Positions 1 through 8,678 of a DNA stretch of 33,850 nt are shown one piece after another. The DNA is from Prosthecobacter sp. GTDB taxonomy: Bacteria > Verrucomicrobiota > Verrucomicrobiia > Verrucomicrobiales > Verrucomicrobiaceae. Made by a program: the position numbers and the translations under genes. The notes under the pieces were generated by a model. The model had not been told where the DNA came from, did no database searches, and saw nothing but the letters and a program-made list of their open reading frames with translations. The stretch is from positions 1-33,850 of the forward strand of contig JAUREI010000022.1 of NCBI GenBank assembly GCA_030827515.1, written 5' to 3'. Numbering within the stretch: position 1 is the first letter of the stretch; each line of letters opens with the position of its first letter.

Positions 1-488
1 AAGTGCGTGATCTAGCCGAGCTTAATGAGCGGCTGCGAGCACGTTGCGAGGAGGACCGGCAGCGCCGAGTGAGAGGCAAGGATGCCACCAAGGCACAGCG
101 GCTGGAGAACTGGCGCACCTCCACCTACTACCGTTACTGGATGCACCTCATGCACCACGACAACCCGGCGCATTTCGGCATCCGCACCGCCGACTACAAA
201 CTCATCTTCTACTACGGCCAGACCGAGGACCCATCATCGATTGGAAAACTCACCATGCCGTGGAAGAAAGGCGATTCCTACAGGATTGAGCCCACTCCGC
301 CCGCCTGGGAGTTCTACGACCTTCGCTCTGATCCCATGGAGATGCGCAACGAATACGCCAACCCGAAACATGCGGAGACAATTCGTGAACTGAAGGCGCA
401 ATTGAAGCAGACACGCACCAACCTCCACGAGACGGATGCCGCTTTTCCTCACATCCAGCGTGTGATTGATGCCCACTGGGAGGATTGA
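1..488 (+). CDS. Sulfatase, C-terminal fragment (cut by window start)
   Basis: This is the last ~161 codons of an open frame that runs in from upstream, so the true start is outside the window. The segment GIRTADYKLIFYYGQ followed by WEFYDLRSDPMEMRNEYAN is the typical C-terminal end of type I sulfatases that act on sulfated glycans: a 'told to leave/reduced pay' region of beta strands ending in the conserved 'W-E-[FL]-Y-D-L-x-x-D-P-x-E' motif. The catalytic formylglycine Cys/Ser motif and metal ligands would lie in the missing part. It is followed after 155 bases by a PSCyt1/DUF1549 gene and a DUF1501 gene, the usual neighbours of sulfatases in Planctomycetes and Verrucomicrobia. Family membership is well supported by this tail; the substrate cannot be judged. 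Confidence 0.85.
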   Translation, partial: VRDLAELNERLRARCEEDRQRRVRGKDATKAQRLENWRTSTYYRYWMHLMHHDNPAHFGIRTADYKLIFYYGQTEDPSSIGKLTMPWKKGDSYRIEPTPPAWEFYDLRSDPMEMRNEYANPKHAETIRELKAQLKQTRTNLHETDAAFPHIQRVIDAHWED

Positions 489-628
489 ATGTCGGGGTGT
501 TGCACTCTCACGCTTCTGCGAAGGGGGATCCAGGGGATCTTGGCTGATTCCTGAGTCGGGCCATCCATCAAGGGGCAACCTGGCAAACCTTTCGGTGGAT
601 TCCGCGAAACCAAGAAGCGAAGGCCGGG

Positions 629-649
629 TTTCATCCATCGTGGATGAAA
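629..649 (+). promoter_or_regulatory. Perfect hairpin enclosing the start codon of the PSCyt1/DUF1549 gene
   Basis: TTTCATCCA (629-637), a three-base TCG loop and TGGATGAAA (641-649) form a perfect 9 bp inverted repeat. The ATG start codon (644-646) lies in the 3' arm, so in the mRNA it would be base-paired. No purine-rich ribosome binding site is visible in front of it. It could limit initiation or be a DNA operator; the function is inferred only. Confidence 0.45.
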
Positions 650-3040
650 ACGATCCTTCTGCTCATTGCCGGACTTAGCGCGGATCAAGCCACCTTCTTT
701 GAAGCTCGGATCCGTCCGGTGCTGGCGGAGAAATGCTATGGCTGCCATTCGCAGCAAGCCGGGAAGGTGAAGGGCGGTCTGCTGCTCGACACTCGTGCCG
801 CCACGCTGCAAGGCGGTGACAACGGACCCGCCATCGTTCCCGGCGACGCGGAGGCAAGCCTGCTCATCCAGGCTTTGCGGTGGCAGGATGCCGACACCGG
901 CATGCCGCCGAAGAACAAGGGCGGAAAACTCCCGGACTCCGTGCTGGCCGACTTCGAGCAGTGGGTGAACATGGGGGCCCCAGACCCTCGCGACGGCGAT
1001 TCACCGATCGTGAAAACGGATGCTCCGGAGACTGCGAAATCCTGGTGGGCCTACCAACCGGTGAAACGTCCCGAGGTGCCCAGTCCAAAAAACAGCACCT
1101 GGGCCTTCAACGACATCGACCGCTTCCTGCTGGCCGCCCTGGAGCAGGACGGAAGCGAGCCCGCTGCCGATGTCGATGCCGCCACACTGACGCGCCGCCT
1201 GTATCTTGACCTCACCGGCCTGCCGCCACCTGCCGACGTCGACACTTCCAACCCCGACCGCCTGATCGGCCAGCTTCTCGAGACGCGCCAGTTTGCCGAA
1301 CGCTGGGCGCGGCACTGGCTTGATGTCTCGCGATACGCGGAGACAACCGGGCGGGACGTCAACGTGACCCAGCCGGAGGCCTGGCGGTATCGGGATTACG
1401 TCATCGACGCTTTTGCCAGGGACATGCCCTTCGATCAGTTCATCCGGGAGCAGATCGCCGGTGATCTGCTCCCGGACAGCGGTGATCCCGATCGTGCCAG
1501 CAAACTCATCGCCACCGGCTTCCTCGCCATCGGCCCAAAGGGCTTGAACAACACGGACCCGAGGCAGTTCGCCGTCGATCTGGCCGACGAACAGATCGAC
1601 GCTGTCTCGCAGGCCTTCCTCGGCCTGACGATTTCCTGCGCCCGCTGCCATGATCACAAGTTCGATCCGATCACCCAGCGCGATTACACCGCCCTGGCCG
1701 GCATCTTCCTGAGTTCGGAAACCCGCTTCGGCACGGTGGGCGGTGTGCAGGGCAGAAATGCATCGGCCCTCATCGAGGTGCCGGACTCCGCGGGGTTGCC
1801 CATCCTGAACCGCCGCATGGACCCCTCCGAGTGGTCACGCAAGAAGGCGGAGTTTGATTCGCTCACCGCAAGGCGCGACGCCGCCCTCGCATCACTCCGG
1901 CGCAACCCGGGTGCGGAGGGTCAAATGAGCGGCTTTGAAATGGTCCGCCTGATCACGCGAACCGGCCAGGTCGGCGCGGAGATCGACCGCTTCCACCCGG
2001 ACGGGACCCTCAGGACACGGGTGATGGGCGTGCTGGACAAGCCGGTCACGGCACCGGAACGCGTCGGGAGAAACACGAGTCTCGGCGGGCCGAACAGTCG
2101 TGGAAGGCGGTCGAGCGGCTTCGAGAGCATCGCCGACAGCCCGTTCTTTGTCCGTGGCAGCATCGACAAGGAAAACGGCACGATCCCACGCGGGCTGCCG
2201 GAATTTCTCTCCCGGGGGCAGTCAGCCCCCATGCCGTCGGACAGCAGCGGCCGGCTCGAACTTGCCGAATGGATTGCCTCGCCGGACAACACGCTCACCG
2301 CCCGCGTGATCGTCAACCGAGTCTGGCACTGGATCTGGGGTCGCGGCCTCGTGGAAAGTGTGGACAATTTTGGCGCAAGCGGCTCGACACCTTCCAATCC
2401 GGATCTGCTCGACCACCTCGCCACCGAGTTCGTCACCCACGGCTGGAGCCTGAAAAAGCTCATCCAAACCATTGTCGGCAGCCATGCCTACCGCATGCAG
2501 CGCGAGCCGCGCCGACTCGATGCGGAGACGATTCGCGACGCCATGCTGGCGGCAAGCGGCGCCCTGGACCCGTCGCCCCAGGCCGGCTCCCTGATCGCCA
2601 TGGCGGGTGACGGACCCATCGGCGGCGACCGCTTTCAGGTCATGCCCGAAGAGGCCGTGGCAACGGCAAACGGGCGTTACCGGAGCCTTTACCTGCCGAT
2701 CGCCCGCAGCGTGCAGCCGGAGGTTCTCTCCGTCTTTGACTTTACGGATCCCAACACCGTGATGGGGGCGCGTGAAACAACCCTCGTCGCCCCACAGGCC
2801 CTGTACCTGATGAACAGCGACTTCGTCGCGGAACAGGCCTCCCTCTTGGCGCGGCGCGTCATGGCGGCGGGAGAGGACTTTGAAACACGCTTCCGTCACG
2901 CCACCCAGCTCGTTTTCAGCCGTGCCCCGCGTGCCGACGAACTGGCGGCAGCGCGACGACTCGACCGGGGAGATTCCGCCTCCTGGACCAGCATCTGCCG
3001 CGCCCTGTTCTGCAGTGCCGACTTCCTCTTCCTGCCATGA
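644..3040 (+). CDS. PSCyt1 / DUF1549 / DUF1553 cytochrome-type protein
   Basis: 798 aa. A short hydrophobic start (KTILLLIAGLSA) looks like an export signal. Residues ~20-100 match the Planctomycete cytochrome C domain (PSCyt1) with one haem motif CYGCH at 31-35. DUF1549 spans roughly 150-360 and contains the family's conserved second CxxCH, CARCHDHKFDPI, from residue 332. DUF1553 follows at ~530-780 (RLELAEWIASPDNTLTARV). Such proteins are encoded beside DUF1501 proteins and sulfatases in PVC bacteria; a periplasmic redox or binding role in polymer breakdown is assumed but not proven. No extra carbohydrate-binding domain is visible between DUF1549 and DUF1553, where larger relatives often carry one. 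The stop codon overlaps the next ATG (ATGA), so the two are probably co-translated. The start at 644 is the first Met giving a signal-like N-terminus. Confidence 0.9.
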   Translation: MKTILLLIAGLSADQATFFEARIRPVLAEKCYGCHSQQAGKVKGGLLLDTRAATLQGGDNGPAIVPGDAEASLLIQALRWQDADTGMPPKNKGGKLPDSVLADFEQWVNMGAPDPRDGDSPIVKTDAPETAKSWWAYQPVKRPEVPSPKNSTWAFNDIDRFLLAALEQDGSEPAADVDAATLTRRLYLDLTGLPPPADVDTSNPDRLIGQLLETRQFAERWARHWLDVSRYAETTGRDVNVTQPEAWRYRDYVIDAFARDMPFDQFIREQIAGDLLPDSGDPDRASKLIATGFLAIGPKGLNNTDPRQFAVDLADEQIDAVSQAFLGLTISCARCHDHKFDPITQRDYTALAGIFLSSETRFGTVGGVQGRNASALIEVPDSAGLPILNRRMDPSEWSRKKAEFDSLTARRDAALASLRRNPGAEGQMSGFEMVRLITRTGQVGAEIDRFHPDGTLRTRVMGVLDKPVTAPERVGRNTSLGGPNSRGRRSSGFESIADSPFFVRGSIDKENGTIPRGLPEFLSRGQSAPMPSDSSGRLELAEWIASPDNTLTARVIVNRVWHWIWGRGLVESVDNFGASGSTPSNPDLLDHLATEFVTHGWSLKKLIQTIVGSHAYRMQREPRRLDAETIRDAMLAASGALDPSPQAGSLIAMAGDGPIGGDRFQVMPEEAVATANGRYRSLYLPIARSVQPEVLSVFDFTDPNTVMGARETTLVAPQALYLMNSDFVAEQASLLARRVMAAGEDFETRFRHATQLVFSRAPRADELAAARRLDRGDSASWTSICRALFCSADFLFLP

Positions 3041-4344
3041 ACCGGCGGCATCTTCTACAATCGACACCGCTCGCCTTCGGCTGGCTTGGCCTGTCCGCTC
3101 TGGCGGCCCAGACGGGACCGGCAAAATCCGCTAAACGGGTCATCTTCCTGTGCATGCGCGGTGCCCCCTCGCACGTGGACACCTTCGATTACAAGCCGAG
3201 GCTGGAGACCGATTCCGGCAAGCCTGGCGCCCGCCCCGGCACCCAGTTGCTTGGCTCACGCTGGAAGTTCAGGCGCCACGGTCAAAGCGGGCACTGGATA
3301 TCGGAGTTGTTCCCGCAGTTGGCGACCTGCGCCGATGATCTTTGTGTTCTGAATGGCATGCAGACCGACCTGCCCGCCCATCCGCAGGCCTACCTGAAAA
3401 TGCACACCGGCAGCTCCCAGTTTGTGCGCCCCTCGCTCGGGGCCTGGACCCACTACGGGCTGGGCTCGCTGAATGACAACCTGCCGGGATTCATCACCAT
3501 CACACCCGCGAGTGGCTTCGGCGGAGCGCAAAACTACGGCAGCGCGTTCCTTCCCGCACAGCATCAGGGAACGCGCATCGGCGCGGACAAACGCCCCATC
3601 ACCGGCGCCGAAGTGGCCAACCTGCGTCCCAAGATCGACCCTGCCGGGCAACGCGCGGAACTCGATCTGGTGCAGTCGCTCAACCGCTCGCACCTGACCC
3701 TGCACGCGGATCCTCAGGTCGAGGGGCTCATTGAATCCTACGAACTCGCTTACCGCATGCAGAGTGAAATGCCCGCGGTAATGGATCTGACCCGGGAAAC
3801 CGAGGCCACCCGGCAGCTCTATGGCATTGGCGAGACGGTGACGGATGATTTTGGCCGCAAATGCCTTCTGGCCAGACGCCTGGTGGAAGCCGGCGTCCGC
3901 TTCGTCGAAATCACTCATGGCGACTGGGATCACCACAGTGATCTCGGCGAAAAACTGCCCGCGAGCTGCGCGGGTGTCGACAAACCGCTGTGCGGCCTGC
4001 TGACCGACCTCAAGGCACGCGGCCTGCTCAAGGACACGCTTGTCATCTGGGGAGGTGAATTTGGCCGCACACCGCATGTCGAGGGCAATGACGGCCGGGA
4101 CCACAATGTCAAGGCCTTCACCCTCTGGATGGCCGGTGGCGGCGTGAAGGCCGGCGTCTCCCACGGGGCGAGCGACGACCACGGCTACGAAGCGGTGTCC
4201 GGCATCGTGACGATCCCGGACTGGCATGCGACGATCCTGCATCTCCTGGGACTCGACCATGAAAAGCTCACCTACCGGCACGCGGGCCGGAACTTTCGGC
4301 TGACCGACATCCACGGCAGCGTGGTGCATGACATTGTGGGCTGA
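3037..4344 (+). CDS. DUF1501 family protein (Tat-exported)
   Basis: 435 aa. The N-terminus MNRRHLLQSTPLAFGWLGL has a twin-arginine followed by a hydrophobic stretch ending near ALAAQ, pointing to Tat export. The family hallmarks MRGAPSHVDTFDYKP (residues ~41-55), a central VRFVEITHGDWDHH and a late WGGEFGRTPHVEGNDGRDHN are all present. DUF1501 belongs to the alkaline phosphatase/sulfatase-like superfamily; no member activity is firmly assigned as far as I know. It starts inside the stop of the PSCyt1 gene and pairs with it functionally, as is usual for this pair in Planctomycetes and Verrucomicrobia. Length and ends look complete. Confidence 0.92.
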   Translation: MNRRHLLQSTPLAFGWLGLSALAAQTGPAKSAKRVIFLCMRGAPSHVDTFDYKPRLETDSGKPGARPGTQLLGSRWKFRRHGQSGHWISELFPQLATCADDLCVLNGMQTDLPAHPQAYLKMHTGSSQFVRPSLGAWTHYGLGSLNDNLPGFITITPASGFGGAQNYGSAFLPAQHQGTRIGADKRPITGAEVANLRPKIDPAGQRAELDLVQSLNRSHLTLHADPQVEGLIESYELAYRMQSEMPAVMDLTRETEATRQLYGIGETVTDDFGRKCLLARRLVEAGVRFVEITHGDWDHHSDLGEKLPASCAGVDKPLCGLLTDLKARGLLKDTLVIWGGEFGRTPHVEGNDGRDHNVKAFTLWMAGGGVKAGVSHGASDDHGYEAVSGIVTIPDWHATILHLLGLDHEKLTYRHAGRNFRLTDIHGSVVHDIVG

Positions 4345-4404
4345 CAAGGCCCCCCGGCCATTGCCGATTGCCACCCCGGGCAACACGTGCTCTGCTGTTC
4401 CGCC

Positions 4405-6270
4405 ATGAACACCCGCAGGCGCTTTCTTCGCACCTCCTCGGTTCTCGCCTTTCCCCTGATCACCGCCCGCGCCGCCCCTGAAACCGGGAGTGTTCCCCGC
4501 GACGTTGACGAGTTGTGGGCCGACTTTGATCCGCGCCGAGACCCGATCGAGGTCGAAGTGATCCGCGAATGGCGGGAGGAGGGAGGCGTGTTCCGGCTTG
4601 TGCGGTATTTGATCGGTCACTTCAAAGGCAAGCCCGCACGCATGGCGGCGATTTATGGCTTCCCGGAGGGGGCGACCGAACGGCTGCCAGCGGTGATGCA
4701 CATCCATGGCGGCGGCCAGAGGGCGTTTCTCCACGAAGTGAAATTTCTGGTGGGCCGCGGTTATGCCGCCCTGTCGGTGAACTGGGGCGGCAACGGTGAC
4801 GGCGAGCCGCCTTTCAATTCACCCGACGGCGCTCAACCCGGGGACCCGAACACGGACTGGGGCGCAGTCGATCCCTCCCAGCTGAACGTGCAGGGCTATT
4901 CCTCTCTCCTGCCCGGTCCCGGGCAGTTTTTTGAGGACCGCGAGCACCCGAAAAACAACAACTGGTACCTGCTCACGCTCGGCTGCCGGCGGGGGCTGAC
5001 CTTTCTCGAACAACAGCCGGAGGTCGACGCCTCGCGTCTGGGCGTGCACGGTTATTCGATGGGCGGCAACCTGACGATGTATGTCGCCGGCTGCGATGAC
5101 CGCGTGAAGGCCGCCGTGCCGGCGGTCGGCGGCTCGGGCTGGCGCTGGCAGCCGCACGAATTCCTCGGCGGCGCCACGCAGCAGGACAGGATCCGGGGCG
5201 ACACCGGACTGTTTGCGCGGACGCTCAGCTTCGAGAGCTATGCGCCGCGGATTTCGTGCCCGGTGCTGCATCGCAGCGCCACGAACGACTTTCACGGCTG
5301 GATGGACGACGTGTATCGGACCAACGCGCTCATCAAGGGTCAGCCAACCCGGTTCAGCTGGGCCCCGCATTTGAATCATCGCCTCCTTCCCGAGGTTGCG
5401 GTCACCCTGCCGCTCTGGTTTGACCAGCACCTCAAGGGCGGCATGCCCCTGCCGGAAACGCCGGTGAGCCAGCTTCAGCTCAACTCCCGGGATGGCGTCC
5501 CGTTGATGCGCGTCATTCCGGATGCGTCAAGGCTGCCCGTCGCGCGCGTTGAAATCTACTACAGCGTCGATCCCGATCCGCGCGCCCGCTTCTGGCGCAG
5601 TGCCGAGGTGGTGAAAGAAGCCGACGGCTACAGCGCCCAGCTGCCCCTCCACAGCCACGACCTTCCGCTGTTTGCCTTCGCGAACGTGCATCACACGCTT
5701 CCCGAACCCGTCTCCATGGCCAAATTGCCGGGGCTACCCGCCCAGGTGCGCGAAGTCTGCATCAGCAGCCTTCTGCAATCCTGCACCGCCGATGAGGTCC
5801 GGCAAGCCAGCCCCACCCTTACCGCCAGGGTGTCCACGCTCATCGATGACTTCACGCACGGCCAGCGCGACTGGTATGCGCTCAACGCCGGCAATCTCAC
5901 CCATCAACAACTCTGGACACGCAAGGTCACCGATCCGCTCCATCGCGCCCCTGAAGGTGCCAAACTCTCGCTCACCCTCAGGATGCCGCAGACTCACCGA
6001 TTCAGCGTCGTGCTTCAGCAAAACGAGTGGCGCAGCTACCGCGGAACAAGGCAGACCTTCGTCTGCACCCGCGAGTTTGCCGGTTCCGACGCCCCGCAAA
6101 CCCTCACGCTCGAACTTGGCGACTTCACCTCACCCGACGGCCCACCCAAAACCTGGGACGGGATGGATCAACTCGGCCTGTGCGCCCACTTCCCCCACAA
6201 GGGGGACACCGGCCAGGCTCCGTTGTGGAAGGGCCCCGCGCCGGAGTTCCTGCGGGTGGCGTGGGTGTGA
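4405..6270 (+). CDS. Tat-exported alpha/beta hydrolase (acetyl xylan esterase / dienelactone hydrolase type)
   Basis: 621 aa from the ATG at 4405, which gives the Tat-like start MNTRRRFLRTSSVLAFPL; an upstream in-frame GTG at 4387 is less likely. The alpha/beta-hydrolase core shows VMHIHGGGQ (oxyanion region) and the nucleophile elbow GYSMGG with Ser218; NDFHGWMDD and a later His in WAPHLNHRLLP are candidates for the acid and base. After the hydrolase domain (to ~residue 360) there is an additional ~260-residue C-terminal region rich in beta strands, perhaps a binding or accessory domain. It lies 60 bases after the DUF1501 gene and before a sugar isomerase-like gene, so deacylation of a polysaccharide is a reasonable guess. 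The substrate is unknown. Confidence 0.85.
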   Translation: MNTRRRFLRTSSVLAFPLITARAAPETGSVPRDVDELWADFDPRRDPIEVEVIREWREEGGVFRLVRYLIGHFKGKPARMAAIYGFPEGATERLPAVMHIHGGGQRAFLHEVKFLVGRGYAALSVNWGGNGDGEPPFNSPDGAQPGDPNTDWGAVDPSQLNVQGYSSLLPGPGQFFEDREHPKNNNWYLLTLGCRRGLTFLEQQPEVDASRLGVHGYSMGGNLTMYVAGCDDRVKAAVPAVGGSGWRWQPHEFLGGATQQDRIRGDTGLFARTLSFESYAPRISCPVLHRSATNDFHGWMDDVYRTNALIKGQPTRFSWAPHLNHRLLPEVAVTLPLWFDQHLKGGMPLPETPVSQLQLNSRDGVPLMRVIPDASRLPVARVEIYYSVDPDPRARFWRSAEVVKEADGYSAQLPLHSHDLPLFAFANVHHTLPEPVSMAKLPGLPAQVREVCISSLLQSCTADEVRQASPTLTARVSTLIDDFTHGQRDWYALNAGNLTHQQLWTRKVTDPLHRAPEGAKLSLTLRMPQTHRFSVVLQQNEWRSYRGTRQTFVCTREFAGSDAPQTLTLELGDFTSPDGPPKTWDGMDQLGLCAHFPHKGDTGQAPLWKGPAPEFLRVAWV

Positions 6271-6369
6271 AGGACTCCTTGGCAATGAGATTCCTGGGGC
6301 CTCCAAGCGCAGCTCCCACCGCGCCGTTTGCAGTGGCCCGCCATCCGTCCTCGTGATAAAAGCTTCGTC

Positions 6370-7323
6370 ATGATGAATCGCCGGGATCTTTTGTCCCTTT
6401 CCGCCATGGCTGCGGGTGCCCTGACCCTGCCCGTCGCAACCTTGCCCGGCCTCACAACCGCCCCCGGCAGAAAGCGGCACCGACTCGGACTGGCGAGCTA
6501 CTCCTACTGGCACTTTCGTGAACCCAGGGTGTCGATCGAGACCGTCATCGAAAAAGCCGGGGCCCTGGGGTTTGACGGCGTGGACATCCTGCACCGGCAG
6601 ATGGATCTCACTGAGAAAGCGCCGCTGGACACCGCCGGGCGCACCTACCTGCGCAGGCTCAAGCGGCATGCGTTTTTGCACGGCGTCGAGGTCTGCTGCC
6701 TGTCGACCCACCAGAGCTTTGTGAAGCCGAAGGCCGAGGATCTCACCGCAAACGTCGAGCACACGAAGAAGTGCATCGAGATCGCCGCCGAACTGGGGTG
6801 CCCGTGCATTCGCATCAACACCGGCAGCTGGGGCACCTCCAGGGACTTCAACGAACTGATGAAGAACCGTGGCATCGAGCCTGTCCTGCCGGGTTTCACC
6901 GAGGACGACGGCTTCAAGTGGTGCATTGACGGCATCTCCCGCTGCCTGGCGCGGGCGGAAGAACTGGGTGTGGTGCTCGCACTGGAGAATCACTGGGGCC
7001 TGGCCCGGACCCCGGAAGGTCTGCTGCGCATCCTCGACGCCATCCCGTCCCCCTGGCTCGGTGGCCTGATGGACACGGGTAACTTCCTCGAGGATCCTTA
7101 TGAGAAGCTCCGGCAAATCGCCCCGCGCACGGTGTATGTGCAGGCCAAGACCTACTTCGGCGGTGGTGAGTGGTACACCCTGGACCTGGATTACGCACGC
7201 ATCGCCCGCCTGCTCGCGGAGGCGAATTACACGGGTTATGTGACGCTGGAGATGGAGGGTCGGGAGCCTGCCGACAGCGCCGTGCCCAAGAGCCTTGCCC
7301 TTCTCCGCCAGGCCTTCCAGTGA
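6370..7323 (+). CDS. Sugar phosphate isomerase/epimerase family TIM barrel (Tat-exported)
   Basis: 317 aa starting at the tandem ATGs at 6370/6373. The N-terminus MMNRRDLLSLSAMAAGALTL is a twin-arginine signal, after which GLASYSYWHF starts the xylose isomerase-like (AP endonuclease 2 family) barrel. The metal-ligand type motifs are visible: LGFDGVDILHRQ, CIRINTGSW, VLALENHWG (Glu, His), GGLMDTGNF (Asp) and YVTLEMEG (final Glu). Barrels of this family isomerise or epimerise sugars; exported versions are common in PVC bacteria next to sulfatases and oxidoreductases. It is probably the last gene of the catabolic cluster. The exact reaction cannot be told from sequence. Confidence 0.87.
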   Translation: MMNRRDLLSLSAMAAGALTLPVATLPGLTTAPGRKRHRLGLASYSYWHFREPRVSIETVIEKAGALGFDGVDILHRQMDLTEKAPLDTAGRTYLRRLKRHAFLHGVEVCCLSTHQSFVKPKAEDLTANVEHTKKCIEIAAELGCPCIRINTGSWGTSRDFNELMKNRGIEPVLPGFTEDDGFKWCIDGISRCLARAEELGVVLALENHWGLARTPEGLLRILDAIPSPWLGGLMDTGNFLEDPYEKLRQIAPRTVYVQAKTYFGGGEWYTLDLDYARIARLLAEANYTGYVTLEMEGREPADSAVPKSLALLRQAFQ

Positions 7324-7365
7324 GGCGGAGCGAAGGAATGCCCCTCCAGCCTCGTTGAAAGACTC

Positions 7366-8025
7366 ATGGCGAACGATCGCTGGGTGAAGGGACTCGGCTG
7401 GCTCTTCCTGCTGATCTGGGGAGTGCTGGCACTGCGTCCCCTGCACCGCCAGGACTGGGTCCTGGAAAATGTCCTGGTTCTCGCCGCCATTCCGGTCGCC
7501 CGCGCCGCCTGGCGCAAGCAGGTGTTTTCGTCGCTGGGATGGACGCTGCTGTTTCTCTTCATGGTCCTGCATCAGATCGGCGCCCACTACACCTACTCGG
7601 AGGTACCCTACGATCGCTGGTGGCGCTGGCTCACCGGCGATTCCTTCAACGCGATCTTCGGTTGGCAGCGCAACCATTTCGACCGCTTGGCCCACTTCCT
7701 CTACGGCCTCCTGCTGGCCCTGCCCTTTCGCGAGACGAGCCTGCGTGCCATCGGCGCACGCGGCTTCTGGAGTTACCTGCTGCCGCTCGACCTCGTCATG
7801 TCGTCCTCGCTCTTTTACGAACTGGTTGAATGGCTGGCGGCGACCGTGCTTGGCGGCGACGCCGGCATGGCCTATCTTGGCACCCAGGGCGACATCTGGG
7901 ATGCTCACAAGGACATGGCACTGGCCACGTTTGGCGCGCTGCTGACCCTGGGGGTGATTGGCCTGACGGACTTCAGGCAACGGCCGCCATCTCACGTGAC
8001 TGCACAAACCAGGTCTGCCACCTGA
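7366..8025 (+). CDS. YjdF-like inner membrane protein (DUF2238)
   Basis: 219 aa with about five to six hydrophobic segments, starting with WLFLLIWGVLALRPL. Conserved DUF2238 motifs are present: VLHQIGAHYTYSEVPY, RNHFDRLAHFLYGLL, YELVEWLAA and TQGDIWDAHKDM. The length matches E. coli YjdF (about 210 aa). The many His, Asp and Glu residues at membrane borders suggest a metal or proton site, but the function of the family is not known to me. It follows the isomerase gene by 42 bases on the same strand and converges with the unknown gene ending at 8031. Confidence 0.88.
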   Translation: MANDRWVKGLGWLFLLIWGVLALRPLHRQDWVLENVLVLAAIPVARAAWRKQVFSSLGWTLLFLFMVLHQIGAHYTYSEVPYDRWWRWLTGDSFNAIFGWQRNHFDRLAHFLYGLLLALPFRETSLRAIGARGFWSYLLPLDLVMSSSLFYELVEWLAATVLGGDAGMAYLGTQGDIWDAHKDMALATFGALLTLGVIGLTDFRQRPPSHVTAQTRSAT

Positions 8026-8030
8026 GAAGT

Positions 8031-8672
8031 TCAGGCGTCCCGGCGCCAGGCCTGATCCAAGACGATCCGGCCATCCTCACGCCGCCGATAGCGGGCGCTG
8101 AAGACCTCGGCGTCGGGCGGTGGCTCGCGGCTCAGAACGAAGTCCGGGCCGACGGGGACTTCTGTCAGGCGTTCGCCACGGTCGCGCAGCCTGGGCAGTT
8201 CCGCCCAGGCGTTGATGCCCAAACCGGCAATGACGCTGCCTGGCGGCAGCGGGGTGGGATCGAGGCACCAGGCCGGGGCCACGCACTGCTGGAGGTGTTG
8301 CGCGTGACCGGCACGCAGACTGGCAATCCAGAAAGTGCGCAGGGCGGGCAAATGCAGCAGGGCCTGCCAGCGCGGGTCCAGCAGCGAGGGCAGAAGCGCT
8401 GCATTGAGCCAACCACCCTGGAGACCGAGTACGAAGGACTCCGGCAATGGGCCGACGGGATCGCGGGGCAACCATCGCTCAAGATAGACCTGCAGGGTTG
8501 CGTCAAAAGCCTGCTTGCGCGCCCGCGTTTGCAGCAGCGTCATAGCGTCCAACCAGCGCGCCACCTCGTAGCCCAGCGGTGCGAGGTCGCGGCGCGAGGG
8601 ATGATCCTGAGGCAGGGGGGCGTCTGGCATGAGCGCGTCACCATGGCGGAACGCCTCGGGGGTGCCAGCCAA
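8031..8672 (-). CDS. Unrecognised soluble protein, last gene of a three-gene operon
   Basis: 213 aa with no signal peptide or membrane segment; rich in Leu, Trp, Pro and Arg. I do not recognise the family. Notable stretches are LGYEVARWLDAMTLLQTRAR near the N-terminus and PPGSVIAGLGINAWAELPRL in the middle. The start is chosen as TTG at 8672, six bases after the previous gene's stop, because AAGGA (8683-8687) lies 10 bases before it; the first in-frame ATG, at 8630, would remove 14 residues and has no such site. Tight spacing to the HEAT-like membrane gene suggests coupled translation and a shared role. Confidence 0.7.
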   Translation of the reverse strand: MAGTPEAFRHGDALMPDAPLPQDHPSRRDLAPLGYEVARWLDAMTLLQTRARKQAFDATLQVYLERWLPRDPVGPLPESFVLGLQGGWLNAALLPSLLDPRWQALLHLPALRTFWIASLRAGHAQHLQQCVAPAWCLDPTPLPPGSVIAGLGINAWAELPRLRDRGERLTEVPVGPDFVLSREPPPDAEVFSARYRRREDGRIVLDQAWRRDA

Positions 8673-8678
8673 AAAAGC

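Noticed and set aside
3256-4734. 492-codon open frame on the minus strand
   Set aside because: Antisense to the DUF1501 gene and the start of the hydrolase, both clearly real.
6130-8007. 625-codon open frame on the minus strand
   Set aside because: Antisense to the isomerase-like and YjdF-like genes, both with recognised motifs.
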